Shown: one piece after another, positions 17,401-25,639 of the stretch
Numbering within the stretch: position 1 is the stretch's first letter
Layout: each line of letters starts with the position of its first letter
From: Bacillota bacterium
GTDB lineage: Bacteria; Bacillota; Clostridia; Oscillospirales; Oscillospiraceae
Reading direction: 5' to 3'
NCBI GenBank assembly: GCA_023386265.1
Contig: JAEWKA010000008.1
Location: 372,001-436,000, forward strand
DNA: 64,000 nucleotides
Position numbers and translations under genes: made by a program
Notes under the pieces: generated by a model
The model's database searches: none
What the model saw: the letters and a program-made list of their open reading frames with translations, nothing else
Told to the model about the DNA's origin: nothing

Positions 17401-18606
17401 TTAAGAATGTTGTGGTACTATTTCGAAGCCCTGCGCCCTAAGCGCAGTCCTTATCGCTTCGACCTGAGCGTTGTCGCGAGTCTCAAGCTGAAGCGTCAGG
17501 AAACAGGAGTTTATCGCCATATTCTCCTCGCTCCTGTTATAGTGAACGGAAACGACGTTGCCGCCCTGCTCCGCGATTGTCTTTGAAACGAGCTCGAGCT
17601 GGCCCGGCTTGTCGGTGAGCGCTACGCAGAGGTTAACAAAGCGCCCTGCTCTCAAAAGTCCACGGGTTATTACTCGACTCAGAATGTTCACGTCGATGTT
17701 CCCGCCGCTCACGACGCATACGGCTTTTTTGCCCGAAATATCCACCTTATCGAACATCACAGCCGCGACCGCAACCGCGCCCGCCCCCTCGGCAATCAGC
17801 TTCTGCTGCTCGATGAGCGCAAGCACCGCGGTTGCAACCTCGTCGTCCGTCACCGTCACTACCTCGTCGACGTACTTTGAAACAAGCTCGAACGTGAGAT
17901 CTCCCGGACGTTTGACGGCGATACCGTCAGCGAAAGTGGCGACGCGCGGCAACTCTTCAATCTTTCCGCAGCACATGGAGTTTGCCATTGAAGCCGCGCC
18001 CGAGACCTGTACGCCGTAGACCTTGCACTTCGGATTCAGAGACTTAACGGCAAAGGCAATACCGGATATAAGCCCTCCGCCGCCTATGGGTACTATGACA
18101 GCGTCCAAATCGGGAAGCTGTTCCAAAAGCTCAAGCCCTATCGTGCCTTGACCTGCGATGACATCCTCGTCGTCGAAGGGATGTATGAACACCCGTCCCT
18201 CGCTCTTTTCGAGCTCACGAGCCTTTTTATAGGCGTCGTCATATACTCCGTTTACTAGAACAACCTCCGCGCCGTAGCTCTTTGTAGCTTCGATTTTGCT
18301 GATAGGCGCTGAGTCCGGCAGGCAAATCTTTGACGAGATGCCCTCCATAGATGCTGCCCGCGCGACGCCCTGCGCATGGTTTCCCGCACTGCACGCTATA
18401 ACTCCGTACGCTTTCTCCTCCGCTGTGAGCTGGCTGATTTTATAATAAGCTCCGCGTACCTTGAACGAACCCGTAACCTGCAAGTTCTCAGTCTTGAGGT
18501 AGACCTCGCCCGCCGACGGTATATTGGGCGCATATATGAGGTCGGTCCGGCGGATAACATTTTTCATTGTAAACGCGGCATGGTAAACTTTATCAAGTGT
18601 CAGCAT
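17401..18606 (-). CDS. ilvA: Threonine ammonia-lyase (threonine deaminase)
   Basis: 401 residues. PLP enzyme converting threonine to 2-oxobutanoate and ammonia. Lys49 in TGSFKVRGA binds PLP; SAGNHAQG and the glycine loop GGGGLISG bind substrate and phosphate. A C-terminal ACT-like domain (about 325-401, CVALTDKPGQLELV) suggests allosteric control. The same architecture occurs in both biosynthetic IlvA and catabolic TdcB. The T-box leader with a likely isoleucine specifier favours the biosynthetic role in isoleucine synthesis. AGGA lies about nine bases before the ATG. It is monocistronic, closed by a convergent terminator. Confidence 0.94.
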   Translation of the reverse strand: MLTLDKVYHAAFTMKNVIRRTDLIYAPNIPSAGEVYLKTENLQVTGSFKVRGAYYKISQLTAEEKAYGVIACSAGNHAQGVARAASMEGISSKICLPDSAPISKIEATKSYGAEVVLVNGVYDDAYKKARELEKSEGRVFIHPFDDEDVIAGQGTIGLELLEQLPDLDAVIVPIGGGGLISGIAFAVKSLNPKCKVYGVQVSGAASMANSMCCGKIEELPRVATFADGIAVKRPGDLTFELVSKYVDEVVTVTDDEVATAVLALIEQQKLIAEGAGAVAVAAVMFDKVDISGKKAVCVVSGGNIDVNILSRVITRGLLRAGRFVNLCVALTDKPGQLELVSKTIAEQGGNVVSVHYNRSEENMAINSCFLTLQLETRDNAQVEAIRTALRAQGFEIVPQHS

Positions 18607-18642
18607 TATATCAATCCTTTATTCAAAAAATCCCTAAATAAC

Positions 18643-18925
18643 AAAAAACTCCGTCTCTAAAATAAGAGACGGAGATAAGTCCGCGGTACCACTCTTGTTG
18701 CCCTTAAAAAGAGCCACTCATAGACGCCGAACAGCGTCCGCTTCTGTAACGGGAAGACCCGGTATTGCTTACTTTTATTTCGGCAAACGACTTGGGGGTG
18801 ATTTGGGATCAGCAGCAGCTGCCGTATCGCACCATACTACGGCTCTCTTAAAACTGCGGGCGCTTTTCCCCGTCCCCTTCAACGTCTTTGGATTTATTCA
18901 TCATATGACTTAAGAAAGTATGGGC
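18643..18925 (-). promoter_or_regulatory. T-box riboswitch controlling ilvA
   Basis: Read on the minus strand, stem I is closed by CCATACT/AGTATGG and contains AGAGAG. The T-box itself (AGAGTGGTACCGCGGA, about 18677-18692) is near canonical. The terminator hairpin is CTCCGTCTCT with its perfect complement (18649-18674) followed by six Ts. In the specifier region the sequence reads CCAAATCACCC; AUC followed by A (18802-18800) gives an isoleucine specifier, while ACC (threonine) overlaps it out of phase. Uncharged tRNA binding would favour antitermination. The T-box identity is firm, the specifier assignment moderate. Confidence 0.93.
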
Positions 18926-18927
18926 TA

Positions 18928-18956
18928 AATATACCGATTTTTTGTTCGCTTGTCAA
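18928..18956 (-). promoter_or_regulatory. Sigma-A promoter of the ilvA T-box transcript
   Basis: On the minus strand TTGACA (18956-18951) and TATATT (18933-18928) are 17 bases apart, just upstream of stem I of the T-box. Confidence 0.75.
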
Positions 18957-19019
18957 TAGGCAGTTTAAATCATCTTTTCGTAGCAGTAGTGCGCCGTTTC
19001 CGTCAAAGTTGTTCAATGC

Positions 19020-19508
19020 CTAGATTCTTTCGTAGACACAAAAGCGGTATTTTAGTCCCTCGTGCTCTTTTTCCTCGCCTAGTTTAGTTAGCTTCCAATC
19101 CGCCAAGCTGTCGAGATCCGGAAAAAATCTGTCCGCTTCGGCCGACTTTGAAACTTTCGTGACAAAAGCCTTCTCGCAAAATGGGAGCATCGCCCTGTAG
19201 ACCTCGCTGCCGCCAACGACATAAGCCTGGTCCTCAGACAGATCGGAAAGCAGTTCCAGCGCCTGCGCGGGTGAGTGGACGACTTCCGCCCCCTCAACCT
19301 TATAGTCCTCATTGGTTGAAATAATAATGTTTCTTCTATTATTAAGCGGGGCGCCGTTCGGGAAGGACTCGAGAGTGTTGCGTCCCATAATAATTGTTTT
19401 TCCTGCCGTTATTTCACGGAAATACTTCATGTCCTCCGGAATTGAAAAGAGCAGTGCGTTGTCTCGGCCTATACCCCAGTTTTTGCTCACTGCGACTATT
19501 GCGTACAT
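19020..19508 (-). CDS. folA: Dihydrofolate reductase
   Basis: 162 residues. It reduces dihydrofolate to tetrahydrofolate with NADPH, regenerating the folate used up by ThyA next door. Visible motifs are the N-terminal MYAIVAVSKNWGIGRDNALLF, the acidic residue in SIPEDMKYFREIT, the nucleotide-binding IIMGRNTLESFP and the YVVGGSEVYRAML element. The open frame could start at a GTG four codons earlier, but GGAGG sits just before the ATG at 19508, and the protein then begins at the first beta strand. It follows thyA by 48 bases in one transcript. Confidence 0.95.
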   Translation of the reverse strand: MYAIVAVSKNWGIGRDNALLFSIPEDMKYFREITAGKTIIMGRNTLESFPNGAPLNNRRNIIISTNEDYKVEGAEVVHSPAQALELLSDLSEDQAYVVGGSEVYRAMLPFCEKAFVTKVSKSAEADRFFPDLDSLADWKLTKLGEEKEHEGLKYRFCVYERI

Positions 19509-19556
19509 AAGGTCCTCCACTGTGCCTATGATATGTTTTGATATCTTATATTGTTT

Positions 19557-20387
19557 TTAAACTGCGACCGGTATCTTATCGTTAAACTCACTGTATTCAT
19601 AGCCCTCAAGCGTAAAGCTGTCCCGAGTGAATTTATAGAAATCATTAACGCTCTCATCGAGTTTGAAAGTCGGCGCCTTTCTGGGCTCGTTTGCGAGCAT
19701 TTTTTCAATGATCGGGACATGCCGGTCATAGATATGCGCATCTGAAATAACGTGTATCATCTCGCCCACCTTCAGCCCCGTTGCCTGCGCAAACATATGA
19801 GTCAGCACGGCATACTGGCATACATTCCAGTTGTTCGCGGCAAGCATGTCCTGCGAGCGCTGGTTCAAAATGCTGTTAAGCGTATTGCCCGAGACGTTGA
19901 AGGTCATCGAATAAGCGCAGGGGTAGAGCGCCATCTCGGAAAGATCGGCAAAATTATAAATGTTCGTCATTATCCTGCGGCTCGCAGGGTTGTTCTTTAA
20001 GTCGAAAAGCACCCTGTCCACCTGATCCATGTCACCCTCGGGGTAATGGTGCTTAATGCCTAGCTGATAGCCGTAAGCTTTGCCGATGCTCCCTTTTTCG
20101 TCTGCCCACTCGTCCCAGACCCTTGTGCGCAGCTCATTTACGTTATTGGACTTTGCCTGCCATATCCAAAGAAGCTCGTCAACGGCGGATTTCAAAAACG
20201 TGCGTCTGAGGGTGAGTATGGGGAATTCTTTTGAAAGGTCGTAGCGGTTAACTATTCCAAACTTTTTTATTGTATGAGCGGGAGCGCCATCCTCCCAGCG
20301 GGGACGGACTTCTCTGTCGGTGTCCCAGACACCATTTTCCAGAATGTCCCTACAGTTATTTATGAATATCTCGTCCGCCATGCTCAT
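19557..20387 (-). CDS. thyA: Thymidylate synthase ThyA
   Basis: 276 residues. It makes dTMP from dUMP using methylenetetrahydrofolate. The catalytic cysteine is Cys157, but its surroundings read LYPCAYSMTF, not the common PPCHxxxQF. NQRSQDMLAANNW provides the phosphate-binding arginine, and DAHIYDRHVP gives the nucleoside contacts. The divergence resembles a ThyA subgroup I recall from Clostridia, so I read it as functional. GGAGG lies seven bases before the ATG at 20387; a good promoter lies about 50 bases upstream. The thyA-folA pair is a classic folate operon. Confidence 0.93.
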   Translation of the reverse strand: MSMADEIFINNCRDILENGVWDTDREVRPRWEDGAPAHTIKKFGIVNRYDLSKEFPILTLRRTFLKSAVDELLWIWQAKSNNVNELRTRVWDEWADEKGSIGKAYGYQLGIKHHYPEGDMDQVDRVLFDLKNNPASRRIMTNIYNFADLSEMALYPCAYSMTFNVSGNTLNSILNQRSQDMLAANNWNVCQYAVLTHMFAQATGLKVGEMIHVISDAHIYDRHVPIIEKMLANEPRKAPTFKLDESVNDFYKFTRDSFTLEGYEYSEFNDKIPVAV

Positions 20388-20434
20388 GCGCGTTCCTCCG
20401 AAGCCAAAATCAATATCTTTCTTGTATCCCTTTG

Positions 20435-20463
20435 ATTATACCGCCAATCGCCCCATGTTTCAA
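20435..20463 (-). promoter_or_regulatory. Sigma-A promoter of thyA-folA
   Basis: On the minus strand TTGAAA (20463-20458) and a perfect TATAAT (20440-20435) are separated by 17 bases. Confidence 0.75.
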
Positions 20464-20519
20464 TATAGAGTTTGGTTATATCCTCCGTTCGACCACTATT
20501 CCTTATCGCTGAAAATAAA

Positions 20520-20551
20520 AATTCCCGCACTCCCAACGGAGTGCGGGAATT
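20520..20551 (-). terminator. Terminator after the thiolase gene
   Basis: A perfect 14-bp stem, AATTCCCGCACTCC with its complement, loop CAAC, followed on the minus strand by TTTTTATTTT. It ends the fatty-acid-enzyme transcript before thyA. Confidence 0.88.
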
Positions 20552-20579
20552 CTACTTTTGACAGAAATTCAGCTAAAGC

Positions 20580-21764
20580 TTAGCACATTTCATAGACACC
20601 AGCTGCGCCCATGCCGCCGCCGATGCACATAGAAACAACCCCGTACTTCTTGCCTGTGCGCTTGAGCTCGCTCAGGAGCTTGCATGTCAGCATAGAGCCT
20701 GTGCAGCCGAGGGGATGTCCCAGAGCCACGCCGCCGCCGTTGGGGTTGAGCTTCGAGGTATCTAAGCCCATTTCCTTGATGCAGCCAAGAGCCTGTGCGG
20801 AAAAGGCTTCGTTGAGTTCCCAAACATCGATGTCTTCCTGCTTGAGGCCAGCAATCTTAAGAGCCTTCGGTACCGCATAGACAGGGCCGAGTCCCATGTA
20901 ATCGGGAGCGCAGCCTGCAACTGCAAAGCTACGGAAAATTGCGATGGGCTTGAGACCAAGCTCCTCGGCCTTTTCCTTGGACATAATGAGAACGCAAGCC
21001 GCTGCGTCATTCATCTGGGAAGCGTTACCTGCTGTTACTGTTCCGTCCTTCTGGAAAACGGGCTTAAGTTTTGTAAGATCTTCCATCTTAAGATTGTAAC
21101 GGATGCCTTCGTCCTTGTTAAAGGGCACGGTATACTTTACAACATGGCCGGTTGCGTCGTCAGTCTTATACTTGACAGCGTCGACAGTGATGATTTCGTC
21201 ATCAAACTTGCCAGCAAGTTGCGCAGCCTCTGCCTTCTTGTGGCTGTTGAAAGCGAACTCATCCTGCTCCTCGCGGGTGATGCCGTACTTTACAGCAACA
21301 TTTTCAGCTGTGTTACCCATAGCGGTCATAGCTGTGGGCATAACGGTTGTTCCGAGATAAACGTTAGGAACGTTCAGATTGCCGCCCATGGGAACCATGG
21401 ACATGGTCTCAACGCCGCCGGCAAGGATGACATCAGCCTGTCCTGCCATAATTGCGTTTGCGCCCATTGCAATGGACTGAAGTCCGGACGAGCAGAAACG
21501 GTTAACTGTCTGTGCAGGAACGCTGTCGGGAATGCCTGCAAGAAGTCCAATGTTACGTGCTACGTTTGTTCCGGTTTCAGCTTCCTGGAATGCGCAGCCG
21601 AGGATAAGGTCATCGATAAGAGCGGGATTAAAGGTGGGAACCTTTGCAAGAACTCCCTTTATAACCTGTGCTGCATATTCTTCAGGTCTTGTATCTTTCA
21701 GTGTGCCCTTGGGAGATTTTCCGATGGCACTGCGTCCATATGCTACTACTACTGCTTCTCTCAT
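20580..21764 (-). CDS. Acetyl-CoA C-acyltransferase (thiolase)
   Basis: 394 residues. It cleaves 3-ketoacyl-CoA with CoA, or runs in reverse to condense acyl units. Cys91 in NRFCSSGLQ is the acyl-bearing nucleophile; NEAFSAQA, GGGVALGHPLGCTG and CIGGGMGAA carry the other active-site residues. Length and features match FadA-type thiolases. It begins 12 bases after the FadN-like gene ends and is the last gene of this set. Direction of flux (fatty-acid breakdown or chain elongation toward butyrate-type products) cannot be told from sequence. Confidence 0.94.
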   Translation of the reverse strand: MREAVVVAYGRSAIGKSPKGTLKDTRPEEYAAQVIKGVLAKVPTFNPALIDDLILGCAFQEAETGTNVARNIGLLAGIPDSVPAQTVNRFCSSGLQSIAMGANAIMAGQADVILAGGVETMSMVPMGGNLNVPNVYLGTTVMPTAMTAMGNTAENVAVKYGITREEQDEFAFNSHKKAEAAQLAGKFDDEIITVDAVKYKTDDATGHVVKYTVPFNKDEGIRYNLKMEDLTKLKPVFQKDGTVTAGNASQMNDAAACVLIMSKEKAEELGLKPIAIFRSFAVAGCAPDYMGLGPVYAVPKALKIAGLKQEDIDVWELNEAFSAQALGCIKEMGLDTSKLNPNGGGVALGHPLGCTGSMLTCKLLSELKRTGKKYGVVSMCIGGGMGAAGVYEMC

Positions 21765-21776
21765 GATTTTTCCCCC

Positions 21777-24116
21777 TTAATTGCGGACGGGCTTGCCGTT
21801 CATCAGCATGCCTACGATACGGTCCTGAGTCTTCTCTTCGCCGGCAAGGGACAGGAAAGCTTCACGCTCGAGATCACGGATCTGCTGAGCAGGAACTTCT
21901 GCGCCATAGGGCAGATTGCCGCCGGTAATAACTTGTGCTATTTTCGTGCCTATTTTGATGTCATGGTCAGAGCCGAAGTGACCATTCTTCATCATCAGCA
22001 TGTCATATGCGATTGCGCCGTAGCCATAATCGCCTGCAACCTTGATGGTGGGGTCAGCTGCCGGACGATAGTTGTGAGCTGCCATCCAAAGAACCATTTC
22101 CTTTGCGGTCTGGATCTGCTTCGCCTTGTTGCGCTCAACATAGGTTCCCTTGGAGAGGTAGCCTGCTTCGATTGCAGCGTCAGCACCGACATTGACCTTA
22201 CCAGTCATGATGTACTGCCACAGAGCCTTGATAGCATCGTAGCGGGACTTCTTCTGGTCGTTGTAGCAACGATCCATCATACGGATGAGCATTTCTGTGC
22301 AGCCGCCGCCTGCGGGAATGAGGCCGACGCCGACTTCAACGAGACCCATGAAGGTATCGGTGTGGGGAACGCAGGCCGGGCAGTGAATGGTGACTTCGCA
22401 GCCGCCGCCGAGGGTCTGGCCGAACGGAGCGGAAACAACAGGACGTGCGGCATACTTAAGAGCCTTTGTGCCGTCCTGGAGGCCTCTGATGAGGGTATCC
22501 AGCTTATCGAATTCCTTGTCCTGAGCAAGGTTGACTATTGTAACAAGGTCAGCGCCTACGCAGAAGTTCTTGCCTTCGTTACCGACAACCATACCCATCC
22601 AATCGTCGCCCTTAAGCAAATCGGTTCCCTTGAGAATCATTTCGCCGACTTCCTCACCGATTGCGTTAGCCTGGGAATGGAACTCGAGGCAGAGGACGCC
22701 GTCGCCGATGTCGCGAATGGAAGCAGCATCGTTTCCTGCAACTTCGGTGGTTCCCGTGAGGGTGAGGTACTTGCTGGTGGTGACTTTGGAAGCATAGAAT
22801 TTTTCCTGACCGGATGCGAGCATATCGAGAACCCACTTCGGGATCACTTCGCCGTCAGCCTGCCATGCTTCTACGGAACGTCTTACGCCGATCTTGTCCC
22901 AAAGCTGGAATACGCCGTAGGTCCAGTTGAAGCCAGCGGTAAGCGCTCTGTCAATTTCTCTGAAATCATCTGCAATTTCAGGAACAAGACGTGCTGCATA
23001 AAGAAGGAGTCCCTTGTTGAAGTCATATGTAAACTTCTGCTCTTTGGCATCACCAAAGGTCATGTATGCATACTTGTTGTCGGAGTCCTTAGCAGCCTCG
23101 ACTGCGGGCAGCTCGTCAGCCTTCTTGTTTATGTAGGTCTTTGTTGCCTTGTCATAGCAAAGAACGACTTTCTTGCCGTCGATGATTTCTTTTTTATAGA
23201 AGCCCTTCTTAACCTTGTCGCCGAGCAGACCGTCTGCGACCATTTCCTTAAGGAACTTAGGAGGATCGTATTCGACCTTCTCGCGCGGGTCGGTTGTAAC
23301 TTCAAGAACGTTATCCGCAACGTGGCATAGGATGTCCAGACCGACCATATCGGAGGTCTTGCAGGTCGCGGTCTTCGTATGAGCCATGATGGGTCCGGTC
23401 AGAGCATCCAGAGTCGGGATGTCATATTCGTACTTCTCAGCCAGATTCATTGCAAGAACCGCAGCGAAAACGCCGATACGGTTGCCGACGAAGTTCGGTG
23501 TGTCCTTAGCGTTAACAACGACCTTGCCGAGGGAATTCTCAGCGAATTCCTGCATACGAGCATATGCGTCCTTATCAGTCCACTTGGTGGCGATCATCTC
23601 AAACAGAGCCATCCAACGAGGGGGGTTGAAGAAATGGGTGCCCATGAAGTATTTCTTAAGGTCATCGCTCAGACCATCAATGATCTTGTGTACGCTGACG
23701 CCGGAGGTGTTGGAGGAAACGATAGCATCGGCCTTACGATACGGCTCGATTTGCTTAAAAACGCTCTGCTTAACAGCTATGTTCTCTGAAGCAGCTTCGA
23801 CGATCCAGTCAGCGTCAGAGATATAGTCGAGGTTATCGGTCGTGTTGCCGATTCTGATGTTCATGAAGGCTGCCTTGCTATAGAGCATGTTGTTTCTGGG
23901 GTTCTTGATCTTCTCAAGTCCGGCAATTCCGAAACGGTTACGGAATTCTTTGCTCTGCTCGGTGAGACCCTTTGCAATTTCCTCTTCGGTGAGGCCTTTG
24001 GGAGGAACGATGTCCAGCATCGTAACCTGCACGCCGACGCTTGCCAGCAGGCCGGCTATTGATGCACCCATGACACCGGCGCCAATAACGACGGCTTTGT
24101 TAATGTTCTTACTCAT
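21777..24116 (-). CDS. 3-hydroxyacyl-CoA dehydrogenase / enoyl-CoA hydratase fusion, FadN-like
   Basis: 779 residues. The N-terminal NAD-binding domain begins KAVVIGAGVMGASIAG (residues 7-22), followed by the 3-hydroxyacyl-CoA dehydrogenase substrate domain with SSNTSGVSV and THFFNPPRWM. The C-terminal third (about 500-700) is a crotonase domain (NFCVGADLV, FGQTLGGGCEVTIHC, VGVGLIPAGGGCTEML). This domain order, dehydrogenase first, is that of Bacillus FadN, opposite to E. coli FadB. AAAGGAGAG precedes the ATG. A 728-codon open frame exists on the opposite strand here, but it is an antisense shadow. It is followed by the thiolase, giving the fadN-fadA order. Confidence 0.93.
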   Translation of the reverse strand: MSKNINKAVVIGAGVMGASIAGLLASVGVQVTMLDIVPPKGLTEEEIAKGLTEQSKEFRNRFGIAGLEKIKNPRNNMLYSKAAFMNIRIGNTTDNLDYISDADWIVEAASENIAVKQSVFKQIEPYRKADAIVSSNTSGVSVHKIIDGLSDDLKKYFMGTHFFNPPRWMALFEMIATKWTDKDAYARMQEFAENSLGKVVVNAKDTPNFVGNRIGVFAAVLAMNLAEKYEYDIPTLDALTGPIMAHTKTATCKTSDMVGLDILCHVADNVLEVTTDPREKVEYDPPKFLKEMVADGLLGDKVKKGFYKKEIIDGKKVVLCYDKATKTYINKKADELPAVEAAKDSDNKYAYMTFGDAKEQKFTYDFNKGLLLYAARLVPEIADDFREIDRALTAGFNWTYGVFQLWDKIGVRRSVEAWQADGEVIPKWVLDMLASGQEKFYASKVTTSKYLTLTGTTEVAGNDAASIRDIGDGVLCLEFHSQANAIGEEVGEMILKGTDLLKGDDWMGMVVGNEGKNFCVGADLVTIVNLAQDKEFDKLDTLIRGLQDGTKALKYAARPVVSAPFGQTLGGGCEVTIHCPACVPHTDTFMGLVEVGVGLIPAGGGCTEMLIRMMDRCYNDQKKSRYDAIKALWQYIMTGKVNVGADAAIEAGYLSKGTYVERNKAKQIQTAKEMVLWMAAHNYRPAADPTIKVAGDYGYGAIAYDMLMMKNGHFGSDHDIKIGTKIAQVITGGNLPYGAEVPAQQIRDLEREAFLSLAGEEKTQDRIVGMLMNGKPVRN

Positions 24117-24303
24117 GAGATAGCTTCTCTCCTTTTGCTTTCTATTAAACTCAGCGCGAGGCTCTAAGCCCCGTGCGGGATTTACTTCGTGATTTCGAAA
24201 ACGAGTGCTTTGTCGCAGAAGCCCCGCATATTATGAGCGGGGCCTATGCCACGCGCCGAAGCGATATGAACCGCAATCCGGCAGCATCTGCTGATTTCAG
24301 ATC
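24117..24303 (-). other. Spacer between crotonase and FadN-like genes with a GC-rich hairpin
   Basis: 187 bases without a gene. GCCCCGC (24221-24227) and GCGGGGC (24237-24243) form a perfect 7-bp stem with a 9-base loop. No T-run follows on either strand, so it may be a processing or mRNA-stabilising hairpin within the operon rather than a terminator. Confidence 0.5.
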
Positions 24304-25110
24304 TTATTTGAAGCTGGGTCTTCTCTTCTCTACGAAGCCGCCAACGCCTTCCTTGAAGTCGTCAGTTGCGCCGCAAGCCATCTGAGCGTCAACTTCTCTT
24401 TTGACATAAGCGTCAAAGCCGTTGAACTCGGACTCCCATACCAGCTCCTTGATGTACTTGTAGGAAGCGGAAGGACCATAAGTGAACTTCTTTGCCTTTT
24501 TAAGAGCTGCATCTGCAAATGCGTCGTCGTCTTCGATGACTTCGTTGATCATGCCGAGAGCCTTAGCATCGTCTGCGAAAACCATCTGGCCGCCGTCCAT
24601 AGCAAGCTCAGTAGCCTTCTTAACGCCGACAGCGCGGGTGAGAAGATAAATGCCGCCTGCATCAGGAACAAGGCCGAGCTTTGCGAAAGCGGTCATAAAT
24701 ACGGAGGCCTGAGTAGCCATGGTGTAGTCACAAGCAAGAGCAACACCGATGCCTGCGCCTGCGCAAGCGCCCTGAACAGCGCCGACAACGGGCTTGGGGC
24801 TCGTGAGGATAGCCTTGGTGACACTTGCCATCTTGCCAATGGACTTGCCGAATTCAGCGATGAACACTTCCTTGGCGTTGTTCATGAGGCCGTCATACAT
24901 AGCTTTTACATCGCCTCCAGCAGAGAAAGCGTTAGTGTTGGTGCTGTTGATGAGAATAGCCTTGACGTTTGCATCTGCATCTGCCATACCGATAGCGGCA
25001 ACCAGATCGTCGATCATGACCTCGTCAAATGCGTTCATGTTTGCGGGGTGGTCCATGGAGATGATTGCGACTCTCTCGTCTACCGCATACTTAACCTTAG
25101 TAAATTCCAT
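24304..25110 (-). CDS. Crotonase-family enzyme, PaaG/enoyl-CoA isomerase-like
   Basis: 268 residues of the enoyl-CoA hydratase/isomerase fold. The oxyanion-hole loops are AFSAGGDVKAMYDG and GACAGAGIGVALACDYTMA. The usual first catalytic glutamate of hydratases (in a PEI-type element) is absent: the segment reads TAFAKLGLVPDAGG. An aspartate in VPDAGG is instead where PaaG and related isomerases keep theirs. This makes double-bond isomerase activity at least as likely as hydration. It lies upstream of the FadN-like gene in the same direction, 187 bases away. Probably the first gene of the set. Confidence 0.85.
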   Translation of the reverse strand: MEFTKVKYAVDERVAIISMDHPANMNAFDEVMIDDLVAAIGMADADANVKAILINSTNTNAFSAGGDVKAMYDGLMNNAKEVFIAEFGKSIGKMASVTKAILTSPKPVVGAVQGACAGAGIGVALACDYTMATQASVFMTAFAKLGLVPDAGGIYLLTRAVGVKKATELAMDGGQMVFADDAKALGMINEVIEDDDAFADAALKKAKKFTYGPSASYKYIKELVWESEFNGFDAYVKREVDAQMACGATDDFKEGVGGFVEKRRPSFK

Positions 25111-25639
25111 AATTCTTGTCCCTTCCTATTGTTTGATAAAGTAGTATAGCGCTCACTCATCACAGATGGTGAACTCACTATTGCATTATACAAGCAACAA
25201 GCGTGCCAATGCAAGATGCCAGCCTCGCTTTTGTTAATTCTCAATAATAAATTCTGGATATTATTTGCATTATTTACAAGTGATTAGGCCCCATTTTTTG
25301 ACTACATTTGTAATCCTTCCGAATACACCTGTCTTGTCGAACATAGTCTGAAATAATATGAAACATTTTGCGCACATTTTGTGTCACCGTTGTCTCACGT
25401 TGTTCCGAGAGAGAATTGTCCTATAATAGGCTTCAAAATCACTAAAAAATTCAAAGTTAAGCAATAGTTTAGCACTTGCTTTTTATATTGGCATGATTTA
25501 TACTTATTCAAGTATAATTTAGGGTGGTTTTATATAAACAACTTGTATGAGACGACTGTACTAAGATTGTCAATAATTGGGAGTTAGGAAGCACTCCCGA
25601 ATAGCATAAATAGAGGAAAAATATAAGGAGTTTTGAATT
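25111..25639. other. Divergent regulatory region between the crotonase and Fe-S protein genes
   Basis: 529 AT-rich bases with no convincing gene. They include TATAAT near 25422 with a possible TTGTTC 16 bases upstream. A perfect inverted repeat, TTATACTT-ATTC-AAGTATAA, lies at 25498-25517 and overlaps another TATAAT. A leader hairpin GGGAGT/ACTCCC (25579-25598) lies just before the Fe-S gene. The layout suggests regulated divergent transcription, with the 25498 palindrome as an operator candidate. Confidence 0.5.
25498..25517 (+). promoter_or_regulatory. Operator-like palindrome before the Fe-S/hypA genes
   Basis: Perfect 8-bp inverted repeat TTATACTT...AAGTATAA with a 4-base centre, overlapping a TATAAT -10-like sequence, about 120 bases upstream of the Fe-S gene. 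The cognate regulator is not in the window. Confidence 0.4.

Noticed and set aside
21144..23330. 728-codon open frame on the plus strand
   Set aside because: It lies antisense to the FadN-like gene, has no Shine-Dalgarno, high Cys/His content and no domain; the minus-strand protein is clearly conserved. It is a by-product of codon bias.
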